Below are positions 13,445 to 24,193 of a DNA stretch of 64,000 nucleotides, one piece after another. The notes below the pieces were generated by a model that ran no database searches, was not told the DNA's origin, and worked only from the letters and a program-made list of their open reading frames with translations. Made by a program: the position numbers and the translations under genes. Position 1 is the first letter of the stretch; every line of letters begins with the position of its first letter. Source of the stretch: Trichoplax sp. H2 (Eukaryota > Placozoa > Uniplacotomia > Trichoplacea); contig NOWV01000196.1 of NCBI GenBank assembly GCA_003344405.1, forward strand, positions 1 to 64,000, read 5' to 3'.

Positions 13445-16400
13445 TTAGTCTTGGCTACTCTTTTGTTTCCATTTATCCAATACTTGCTTACATTCGGTAA
13501 ACACCTAAAAGTCAGGCAGGTAAATGGATTTGATGAGTAAAGTTGCTTTGTGATTTCCTGTAGAAGCCTTATTTTAATATTAATCAAGTCATACCAGTTC
13601 AATTTGGGGTCGTTCTTTGGCATTTTCAGCAAGGCACGCAGCAGATAAAGTAAGTAGTACTTTTCTTGGGCGATAAATATTAAGATAGTTAATATTTTTC
13701 TTCCATTTTATTCCTTTATCCTTGAGGTATTTCCAGTTTTTGTAAGAAGTATTCAACAGATAATCTTTCTATTGATGAGATGAAATACGATATGCAATAA
13801 ATTAATATAACTAAGATAAAGACGGAGATGTACAAAAAATTTGTTAATTTTGCAAACACAATGAAAATTAAAAGAACTAACCAGTTGAGTTGGTTTCCTA
13901 TTGCTATCATAAATCGCCTTCCCAGAAACTACAACTAAACAGATCTAATTGAAATATGAAGCAAAAAGGAGTATTGATTAGATCTTATTACGTGTAATTC
14001 AATATATTCAAAGCTTAATCGCATTTCTTACTGCTCCAAAGCTGTATATATCGTTAGAATAATCGATCATTCCACGTAGGGCTTCCTCGCAAAAATAGCC
14101 AATCTTATCGACTTTGGAAGATTGAGCTAGCTGAATGTTCTTAGAACAATTTACCTGTATACATCCATCGGCCAGTTTTGCTGTTCCATTTTCGTTTATC
14201 AAAACATTTGTGCTGTTAGATAAAAGGAAAATTTTAATTATCCTACTAAATTCAAGTTATGGAGGAAATGATCTGGTTTACAGTAATCCACGCTAAATAG
14301 AGCAAGTTATTACTAAGGATACTTCCTAATTGATGTGCTCAGCAGTGGTGGCAAAAAATACAACCACTGACTACTAAAGTGAAACTAAATTAATGCATCT
14401 TAGTAGTCCATGATAAAACATTATTGAATACTTAGGTTAGTCGTATATCGTTTCATTTCACTAGAATTATAGGCTTAATGCTAATATGCCGTATTTGCGC
14501 TGACACTACAGTTACCTAATCATCTTGCAGATACAGTTAATACACTGTAGATGGCAAGCATTAGTACTACATTAAAACATTATACTAAGAGATTCAATGA
14601 AGCTCAAGGAAAAACATCGAAAAGTAATTACGAATAAATAAGAATACGCTAATCGTTATTTACGGCAATAGAAAATATTTATGTATAATGATTGCAAGTA
14701 GGCTGTAGACTTTTATCATTTTAAATTGTTATAAACTAATTGATATTTAAGTAAAGTGCGTGATCCTTTCGTAAGGGTTAAGAATAAATATTGGACAGTC
14801 ATTACGAGTGGATATGATTACATTAATTATTATTTACAACACTAGCAAATAATAATGCTTAATACTTGCTAATAAACAACTGATTTTTACCATTTTAAAT
14901 TATTGTGAACTAGTTCATAATCGTGTATATAGCGCAATCCATTTGCTATATCAGATAGTATGGATAATCGTGTTCCACACTCAGGCAGCTTATTATCCTA
15001 AAATAAATCAAAGCCTCTATAATCAAATCATGGAGCTTTGTATCAATAGTAAAATAAGTTACAGTCGATTCAATAACATCATAATATTACTTTTAATAGC
15101 TCGTCAAGCGATAGATTTAGGAATTCTAGAAGTAAACCTCCAGGATCTGGGTAATAGTCATAGACGACCCTTATATTTCCATGCCTTAGTCTACAGTAAA
15201 TAAAAATTTTGTCGATGACGATGTTATAATAGGAATGGTAAAGCATTCTTGGTATATGTACGAATAAAATGTAGTCGATACAAAGTAAAAAGGGTGACAA
15301 GCCTGGGCATTATTTCAAGCTTTCATAGTATTCTGATATTTAATCTATCACAGAGCTTCTATAGCTTACCGTTTTAAGTCATTAATGACATTCAGGTTAT
15401 CGCCAAGATACTTACACATAGCCTAACAAAAGTTAAGAAACGATATCAAATAATATTGAAAAGAATGTGTAGAGATGAATATTTACTATAAAAACTTGAT
15501 CTATATTTGCAAAAAATTTAATGATAGAGAAAATTTTATATTGCCATTTGAAATAAATAAAATAGTTTTCAATTTAAAAGTATATCAAGTAGGCTATTAA
15601 GAAAACAAAGCTTTATCTGATATTTTAAGTAGTGATGTAGGTAACTTCAAATCAATGGATGCATTAATACTTGCTAGCTAAATGAAGGCTAAACTTTCAA
15701 TACTTGGAGTTTTAAGTCAACTATATATCGAATTGAAAGCGCTAGAAAACAGTATCATTTTAAATCGATTCCGTATATTGATAGAGCTGTCAATCGTTAA
15801 GCAACATTAAAGGCTTAAAATCGATGCCCCCTGTAGCCATGGTCAAGATATTGGTGCTAGACTTGAGTGCATAATGGAGTAGCGTTTTCAAAGATATCAT
15901 ATTGAGACATTAAAACAGTCAAATGCTATTACAGTGGCGTTTATATAGTTTAAATGGTCTAAATTTGCTACTATAATATTCAATGGTCACTTTAAGTAAT
16001 AAAATATTTTGTAGGCTACATGGGGAAAAAATTAATGAGTGGCTGTTTCAGAATAGGGAAAGAAAGACCACTTTATTACACTGCCTTAAGTTAAAGCTAA
16101 ATCAATTCTTAGTTCATATAGCTAATTCAATCTCGATTATAGAAAAGAATAGAAAAATTATCTATTTTAAGACATTCTAATTGGCTTGAAATTTAATCAT
16201 TATGAACATAATCAGATTGATGCGACGTTAAAACTATTTTAGTAGCTGATCAAATTTATCCTTGTAAAATTCAAGATAAAGATGAAATAAAACGAAACAG
16301 TATATATATATAGTGATCAATTAGAAGTCAATCTTATCAAAACGAGTCTATTTTATACGCAAAAAGATTCATCTTACTTCAATAAATGACATACCTCATC

Positions 16401-17018
16401 CTTCCATTTCTTAAAAACGTAAGGCTGCTTGTTTGAAACGATTTTGTAAGAAGTGCTCAATTTACCTGACCAACCATTGCTGTTGCTCATACAATTTTCA
16501 ATTATCTTCAGGATAAAATAAGTAGCAAAATAGATAGAAATTGATTATACTGTCAAGAGATTTTATTTTAGTTGATTGTATGTAAATAATTTGATTTTTA
16601 TAGTTCATCGACAACAGAGACTTACTGATTGCATTACGGCCCTTTCATTATTACCAGGATTGCTTCTACTAGAAGTTAGCAAAATGTTACTGGCTATACT
16701 AGGTTGAGAGGTTTGAGCAGAAGAGGATGATTTCCTAGGCTATAACGTTACAAAATAAAACTACAATCAATCAAGAAAATCTCTTTATGTAGCAACAACG
16801 GCGATGATGTATTTACTCACTAACTAAGAAAGTTTAAGGTACGAGTGCTAACTTAATTTAACCATTTTAGATTGTAATTTTCCGCTCAATGGATTAATTC
16901 GGAGCCAGTTATAAGTAAAACACTCAAAAAGAATTATCCAATTTTGAAATTTATTTGCTGTACTTACAAAACAACAGCAGGTTTTAACTTGTTTGTCATC
17001 AGATTGACTCTCACCCAT
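13445..17018 (-). CDS. D1: DGC-type pseudokinase, 337 aa, 10 exons
   Basis: Exons: 16968-17018, 16626-16739, 16395-16505, 15370-15422, 15091-15190, 14891-14997, 14032-14212, 13882-13944, 13595-13768 and 13445-13504. The start MGESQSDDKQ can be myristoylated, and exon 1 ends in a CCCF cysteine cluster. A Ser/Asn-rich linker (18-55) follows. The N-lobe has a degenerate loop GWSGKLSTSY but keeps the lysine in VFKKW (about 87). The alpha-C helix has Val where Glu is expected. HRD is HNN (about 174-176), with the Asn of NVLI kept. DFG is DGC (about 194-196), and APE is CEE. The alpha-F aspartate (SNDIYSFGA) and the C-lobe ERP remain. By family logic this is a catalytically dead or strongly altered kinase kept for binding or scaffolding. 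It is the pseudokinase half of cassette 1 and is divergent from K2. Confidence 0.9.
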
Positions 17019-18425
17019 GGCTGTCCTTCACCGATTGCTAAAGTAGTCAGCACTTAGGATTATCGCATTAAAAAATTAATAAGTCTACTTAGATGTCGAC
17101 TATTACTGTAGTAAGTAAACAGCAATCGGTCTTCCGATCGATACTTCAAAGCAGGTTATTGTTTAGATTAAATAATTTTGCGTCTATGAAGTACAATAGC
17201 AATCGAAATAAATGTCCCTATGGCACAACTTTGCTATATCAGCTAATTTTATGGGTCTTTCTTCACTCTAGCTAGCATAGGCATGTTTATACCACTGGCT
17301 AGATTGGTCAAGCTTTATGATGGCTTTCTTTAGTTATTGGTCTAGTTAAGACGCCATCCTTATAGGATGATACAGTTTTTGTAAGTCTAGGCGAGCGAAT
17401 AATCACAGTGATTGACAAGGAGATGAGACTTTTGCCCTTAACTCGAGAGTCGATGATTTACTCGCTAGCAAGCTTGTGGTGGAGTTCTGGGAAACTTGCT
17501 TATGATATAACAATGTCCCCTTGTTTATAACAATACCAGAACATTTTATGGAATGTTAGTAATGTAGAGACTATGAATAGCAGTCAGTGATTATTCTTAG
17601 CGTCCAACAAAAACAATCTACTGTCTACTATCCCAATTTTTGAAATATAAGAATATTATAGATGAAAGTAGAGAATTAATAAAGTAACTAGCATTCCAAA
17701 TTTCCAATCAGCCTTTATTGATTAATTTAGAGTCACTTTTTTGCACTTCTATTAATTCATAGCCAATCCATTTTTATACAGATTAGCCCATCTAGTTCCA
17801 ACTTAATTGTGGTCTTCCTTTCAATCACTTAATAATAAACTTGAAAGGTCTCTTGATGGGCTCTCTAATTATTATGCCTGCGGCCATATTATTCTCCTAC
17901 TGTGACTTTGTAGCGGGCAATAAAACCTTTTGTCTCTCTAAACTCTCTATGAGTTCGGCAAGACTTATCAAACTGCAGTTTCTGTACTAACAAGATAATT
18001 CTTTCAGCTTATAACGCCTAGAGCAAATTATCCATTGACATTTTTCACGGTTTATTAGTAAAGTTAAAAGGTAGGTAAGAAAGTTAATAAACGCACTTTA
18101 AATAATGCTTTCGGGTGGTTCCGGTTGCATGTAATTTTAATTGTTTACTTTAATTATTGATACAGTTGATTTGATGTAAATTTCACTAATCAAGGCGTTA
18201 TTGAACGCACTCCAAATTTAAAAAATTTTTTTCTAGTATTGCAGGTAGTCTGTTCTATCTAGCATTGTAACTAGAATGATATTTTGTCAGCTTCCTGCTG
18301 CAATTTGATAGATAATGAATTGTTTAATAATTACAATTAATCCTTTGCAGGTTTTTAGGCAAAACTGAAATTGATCTCCGATCTGGGCCTTATTTTAGTA
18401 TTACTTTACCGAGTTAGAAAAGAAA
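17019..18425. other. Divergent intergenic region between D1 and K2
   Basis: 1.4 kb separating the start codons of D1 (minus) and K2 (plus), so it should hold both promoters. No TATAAAAG-type box or other clear element was recognised. The plus-strand open frame at 17093-17275 has no family resemblance and no splice neighbours. Confidence 0.5.
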
Positions 18426-21400
18426 ATGGGAAACGGATGTTCATGTTTTAAGAGTCAGGTAAATTGTAGACTACAGAGAGTTCTGGTTGTTTGTCTGATA
18501 GCTATTTGTGAAGATCAATTACTGCTGTCACATACATAAAATGCGGTACTTAATTAATCTTAGAACATAAAGTTAAATTTTTCCAATCTCTATGCTTACT
18601 TGATTGCAATTGAGACCATGTAAAATGATTAAATTACTTAGGAACGGGAATTATTGCCAACAGTTGGAGATTCGAGCTTTGCAATACAACCTAAGGTATT
18701 ACATTCTGTTAATGCTTACAGGATAGCGCTGGATATTTGTAACTATTTAAGGACGAACCATTATAGAATTATTTCCATCAAATTGTGCATTTAAGATAGT
18801 TAAACTTGTTCTAGGATGTAAATAGGGCAACAAATAACTTTTCTGATGAGTACAGGATTGGTAGAGGCGGTTTTGGGGAGGTCTATCGAGCTGATTTGGA
18901 TCAACATGGCCACGTCGCTATCAAGCGAATTAAAAAAGATTTAGTAAGCAGCTTTTGAGGTTCATTGCAGTGTCTAAACTATCAGTATTTTATGATTCAG
19001 CAATATCAATTATAAAACGAATCAAGATTAGTAATTTGCTTATTTTAATCATCTGCTTAACATTTATTCAATAATCTAATGCTGATGCACTGAAAGTTAT
19101 CGATGGAAGATGAACGAGAATGTAAACTTCTATCTGAGTAAGAATTAATTACAACACTTGTATACTGAAAAATACACTACAGTAAATATAGTAAAGACAG
19201 CTTATAAAATGTAAAGTAGAATCGATTTATCAAACGATCTTCCTTCAGAATTGCATCTATATTACACTAGAAGTTAGCATATGATTAAACCGATATAATA
19301 CTGCTTCTACATTCAGTAAGTTTCTATACGGTAGTAATTCGATGGTTACTACTTACTTCTAGCTATCAACATCCTAATCTCGTTCGATTTCATACTGCGT
19401 TGGTTGTTGATAAGCACCTGTGCATAGTTATGGAGCTTGTAGCAAATGGCAGTTTAAGAATAATGCTGAAAAATGAGGTAAAATCTTTTTTGCGATATTA
19501 AATGTATCTTCGTAAAGGTATCTCTAGGCTACTCCAACTTTATTTAATGAAAAATATGATGATGCTGTTCAAGTTCGAAATTTTGAATAAAATTAACTAT
19601 GGCTGTGATGTATTAACTGTTTCATGTAAACCATTTCGTTACGATCATTTTCATTTATATCAGTTCTTGTTCACATTCCAATGGAAACGTTATAATTGCT
19701 AAAACTTTATGAATTTCAGGGTGGAAATCTGGATTATAAAATCAGATTAAATATTTGCAAAGGCATAGCCAAAGGAATCAATTATCTTCATACAGCATAT
19801 AGCACACATCTAGTACACAGAGACATAAAAACCGATAACGTATTGCTTACGGAAGACTACACGGCTAAAATATGCGATTTTGGTCTTGGAAAAATATTAT
19901 GTCAAAAATTTAATAGCGAAACCGTTATAACTAGCCACATATGTGGAACTGAAGCATATTTACCTCCAGAAGCTCTCCAAGGAAAAGTATCACGTCGTCT
20001 TGATATCTATAGCTACGGAGTTGTACGTATATATAATTATAAAAGTACGGTATAGAATCAATGCTATAATGGCTTGCAAGACTCATTTTTTTCATCATTT
20101 TCTGGCAGGTATTACTTGAGATTCTATCGGGAAAATCACCTCTTTACAATGGTAGTGAAAAATGTCGTTTCTTGGTTAGTCCATATTCAAGTGCTACATG
20201 AATACCATAGCATTGGATTATGTACACTGACATAAATATTGTATAGCTAGCCTATAATTTACATTTCAAAATGCAATATATTTTGGCATATATAGCACTC
20301 ATCATTATGAAAGCTCTCCTATTAGTTCGATTTTAATGGCCATATGCTATAAATCAATTACAGTGCTCGTATAAATGAAGAAGCTCTAGAATTACTGCTA
20401 ATAATTACCATACCGAGAAATTGATTTGATATTTTGAGATGATGAAAATCGAAATCGACTTAACTTTAGACGCTCGAGTTCATTAAAAAAAACAAAGGAT
20501 TTGAGATTGATTCGTTGAAAAAATTAAATCAAAGACCTTCAAACTATATTTTATTTCAAAATATTTTTACTTCAATTCAACAATAGATAAAGTACTCATA
20601 TCTATATACTCGTAGATCTAGTGAATCTACTTAAGATTGCTACCGTTCTTGTTTTGAAATTAAGTACTTTTAAGAGCCCGTAAATATCGACAAACTACTT
20701 GATAGTGGAGTTTGACAAGTATTTGTTACCTTTTCATACAGCAAAATGAATGCAGAAAATTTTTATAGTATTTTTAATAATCAAGGTCAAATTACTTTAT
20801 CTCTCCTACTAATTTATTATTGCCAAGTTACCATAATCTGAACGGTCAATACTAAATACTGTTAGAGAAGTTCAGTTTAATCCTAATCATATTTGCTACG
20901 AATCATAAACTTATGTTAAGTTTCAAGCAAGAAAAATATCTCAGAAACTCTTATAATATTTATCAGTGCTCCATCGCTTAATTTTATCTATCATATATTT
21001 AACCGATGATTTTTCCATTAGATATGATATGTGCTTGATAGGCTAAAATAATAGATAAAATTTAGACAAATGTTATAACAATATTGATAAATTGATTATT
21101 CTAAAGTGCGTACATAATCCTTTTGAAATCATTATTAGGTTGGTCTATTTCATCTTCACTATAATCACAATAGAACCGCGTTTCCAATCGATGAAACTGC
21201 CAATTGGCCTAATGATTATAAAAGGGGATTAATGGAGTTAGCCAAATGGTGTCTAAAGACTAAATATAGAAAGAGACCTTTGATGAATCAGGTCGGTAGC
21301 AAGAATAGCTTAATTATTATACGGTACGTTCGATTTTATATAGATCGATTACTGAGTAAAATCTAAATTTTTATTTTATACGGTAAGGTGATTATCGAAT

Positions 21401-21435
21401 TAGAAAAAATCTTTTCCAGGAATGTTTGCGCGTAA
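18426..21435 (+). CDS. K2: N-acylated Pelle/IRAK-type protein kinase, 313 aa, 9 exons
   Basis: Exons: 18426-18458, 18642-18695, 18815-18943, 19097-19137, 19363-19477, 19720-20022, 20109-20174, 21139-21291 and 21388-21435. The N-terminus MGNGCSCFKSQ is a myristoyl/S-acyl signal. The kinase motifs are complete: IGRGGFGEVY, VAIK lysine (about 66), alpha-C glutamate in DERECK (about 80), VHRDIKTDN (Asp about 159), DFG (about 177-179), LPPEA and RP. The activation segment has TVITSHICGT ahead of the PPE motif, close in shape to the phosphorylated activation loop of IRAK4 (from knowledge of that family). A methionine lies at the gatekeeper position (CIVME). It converges on D2 in cassette 2, with 2.76 kb between them. 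The intron before exon 8 is 964 bp. Confidence 0.93.
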
Positions 21436-21599
21436 TTTCTTGAAGGATAGCCAATGATGGACATTTTTAAAAGCTTTTAATTTGCTTACTTGATCCTGAG
21501 GATGAACTAATGCTACATCTCCGCATGGATTAAAAATCAAATTTAGTTGATCGCAGAGTATCAGCTGGTTAAATGTGGGCAGTATCAAACAATTTTAAG

Positions 21600-22030
21600 A
21601 GTTCAACTTCATAGATTGTACTAACAATAACCGTAGTGTACTACTTATTTGTATAATGTACATTTAACTATTCATACCGTGGAAATCTCTTATACTCTAG
21701 CTTGATTGTATCGTAGAACTATTGAATTAAGCTATTCTTAATAGTCATTCGTATTTTAGGAATAATTTCCCCTGCTGTGCTTCTTACATTATAAAAGCGC
21801 TAATATTGCATCTACCTCGTTAGTTAGTTCTGTTAGTTGCATAGTAAGCTTGTACGCTTTACGTATTCTACATTACTAAAGCTATTTGACTACTTACGTC
21901 GTTGTACACGCTATAACCTCACGTGGCTTTCCTCTACCACTAATTCCAATAAACTCTACTCTTCTCTGCTAATTTAACTCTGGTAATTTAATTGCAATTA
22001 TGACTGACCCTAAACCTTCCGAAATATCAC
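21600..22030 (+). repeat. Duplicated TATA-bearing element R2, copy 1
   Basis: Matches about 22790-23232 along its length. Shared blocks include ctcgttagttagttctg, aattccaataaactct, taactctggtaattta and ccttccgaaa. It contains TATAAAAG at 21790-21797 and, 210 bp downstream, ATG at 22000 opening an 11-residue frame MTDPKPSEISL. The conserved box, leader and start codon suggest the duplicated 5' end of a small gene or promoter. No splice donor or longer frame was found. Confidence 0.7.
21790..21797 (+). promoter_or_regulatory. Putative TATA box, R2 copy 1
   Basis: TATAAAAG lies in the same position in both R2 copies (see 22999-23006). Conserved leader sequence and a start codon follow about 210 bp downstream. 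Promoter function is inferred from motif and conservation only. Confidence 0.45.
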
Positions 22031-22483
22031 TATAACAACCCAATACGAGATTGTTTCGTCGGTTATTGATGTTAATGTAAGATTATTAGGTGTTTAAATT
22101 CCCTCGGACTTGATTAGTAAACTAATTCTGACGACAAATCGTAATTCTACTAGATCTATGATGAATCAAATGGTCTTAGGTATAGGCTATCCAATGATAT
22201 AAATATGATGAAATTGTCACTACAACTATCCTAATGTATTAAGTATTGATAAAACCAGCCATAAATTATACTATAGATTACATTATGATTAGACAACTAT
22301 CCACACTAGCTATTTAATTTACATTGTACAAGTGTGGATCTAACTATACAGATATTCATTTACAATTCATCATCATACTGTATGTTATATATATAAATAT
22401 TTCTATAGACTAAATTGATCACTGTTTTACTATCTTCTAATTAAATTAAAAGATATTCGTATTGCAATTTTTTACGCCACACG

Positions 22484-22491
22484 TATAAAAG
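22484..22491 (+). promoter_or_regulatory. Putative TATA box between the R2 copies
   Basis: TATAAAAG followed by sequence resembling that after the box at 13062-13069 in the cassette 1 spacer. This suggests the same ancestral element persists in both cassettes. No coding frame of note follows. Confidence 0.35.
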
Positions 22492-22789
22492 CCCTTGGTT
22501 CTCAAGCCATAGATTAATCAAATAGGGTATAAACAAGCAGCTTTTAAGCATTTATGTCATCTTTGACAACGTATATAATTTTTGCCCCCTATATTACTCC
22601 TGAATAATGAAAAAACGCGATGTACCTTTTCTACTGAGCTGAAGATGGCAAGATCGCGATACACTACCAAAGTGCAATTTTAAGATTTACTCGTAACTGA
22701 GTATCGAATTATACATTGTAAGCATACTGATAAACTGAACTATATAAATTGATTTCATATCAATACCGAGTTGGCAACTGTAGTGTTTA

Positions 22790-23232
22790 CTTCTAAATAC
22801 GGTATAGTCTATTTTTAGTAAAAGTCAATTTCCACTAGATTGTAGCATAACTCTAAATATGTATAATTTATATTTAACAAAATACTCTGTGGAAATCGCT
22901 TTGAATCTAGCTGAATTTATATCGTAGCCCTGTCTTAACATAGAAGTAACATATTCTTATTAGTCATTTATGATTTCCTCCTGCTGTGCTTTATACATTA
23001 TAAAAGCTATCTTCTTTCACCTATCTCGTTAGTTAGTTCTGCTAGTTACACGGTAAGCTTGCACGTTTTACCTATGCTACATTACTATAGCTATTCGACT
23101 AGTCACGTCGTTATACACGCTGTAATCTCACACGGTCTTTCCTTTGCGCTAATTCCAATAAACTCTATTCCTCTACTAAATTAACTCTGGTAATTTACTG
23201 TGATCATGACGAATCCACAATCTTCCGAAACA
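22790..23232 (+). repeat. Duplicated TATA-bearing element R2, copy 2
   Basis: Second copy of the element at 21600-22030, about 1.2 kb away in the same orientation. TATAAAAG lies at 22999-23006, and the equivalent start codon lies 207 bp downstream at 23206. That start codon opens a longer frame than in copy 1 (23206-23280, listed separately). Confidence 0.7.
22999..23006 (+). promoter_or_regulatory. Putative TATA box, R2 copy 2
   Basis: Same motif, context and spacing to a start codon as the box at 21790-21797. Evidence is motif plus conservation between the duplicated copies. Confidence 0.45.
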
Positions 23233-23280
23233 TCACAGCAACTTATTACTGAAAAAAAGGATGTTCCTTATTTTACTTAA
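23206..23280 (+). CDS. Possible 24-aa micro-ORF downstream of a TATA box
   Basis: The frame begins MTNPQSSETSQQLITEK and ends in TAA at 23278-23280. The homologous start in the other copy (22000) reads MTDPKPSEISL and stops after 11 residues. The first residues are alike between copies (MT-P-SSE/PSE-S). It could be a short peptide, the first exon of an unrecognised gene, or chance. No function can be assigned, and no downstream exon was found. Confidence 0.25.
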   Translation: MTNPQSSETSQQLITEKKDVPYFT

Positions 23281-24193
23281 ATGTCCTTGCATGTACTGTA
23301 GAAGTGATAATATAAGATGAGAAATCTTAATTTATGGTACTTTCGATTTTAGCAAAGTTATAGAATATAGAGTGTATCTCGCTACTCATGAAAGTGTCTA
23401 TAACAAATAATGAGTGACTATTATCCGATCGTAAGTTAATACTAACATTAAACATGAAATGCATAAAACAATTATTAGGCTATAGTACCGCATAAATTGA
23501 CATCCAAAAGCAATATCATCTTCTACACGACGATGAATTAATATTTATACTCGTAAGATATGAGGAAATTGACTCAATATAATCTGCTCATAAATTTGAT
23601 AATAAGTAATTTAATTTTCGGCAAACGCTGCTACAGTAATTAAAACTGAACTTAATTAATTATTAACATGCAACATAACGTGAGCAGACTGCCGTATTGG
23701 CTTAATTTTTCTCAGGTCCAATTCATCACATGTTCGGTGCTAGAATTCATCTAACTTCTATTTAAAGGTCTATCTACTTCAATTTTTGGCAACTAAAATA
23801 CGAGAATTAATATTTAAAAATGCATTAAATTATATAATCTAAAGGAAGTTAGCTATCTAGCCGTTACGGTATTAGAATATGATGAAGATTGATCTATTTG
23901 CTAATTAGTACGCAAATTAATTAACTGACCATTTTTTTAAAGAATAATCATATTGCACAAAAACGCGATTTGTAATCTGCAAGGATCTGTTTCCGCTAAC
24001 TATGTTGGCTAACTCATTTAACTTCTCTACTATTATTAAATCCCATCTCAGAAATGGTGATTTTCAATCACATGTTGAAAAAAAAAATTGCCTGATGATA
24101 GATAGTGCTTAACTACAGATAGGACAAAGTCTACTTTGATTAAAATGACTGCATGTGATAGATTGTAATTACTAAGCGGAATATGAATAAAAA

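Larger units (their letters stand above)
21436..24193. other. Convergent intergenic spacer of cassette 2
   Basis: 2.76 kb between the K2 and D2 stop codons, against 0.73 kb in cassette 1. Most of the excess is a duplicated TATA-bearing element (copies at about 21600-22030 and 22790-23232, listed separately). The stretch about 22195-22275 resembles 33815-33890 in cassette 3. No kinase exon was found. Confidence 0.6.

Noticed and set aside
13716-13910. 64-codon hydrophobic minus-strand frame that looks like a membrane protein
   Set aside because: It spans the end of one D1 exon, an intron and the next exon in a frame that breaks the kinase. The apparent membrane segment is AT-rich intron.
15983-16180. 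65-codon plus-strand frame
   Set aside because: It lies within a D1 intron on the opposite strand, with no splice context or recognisable content.
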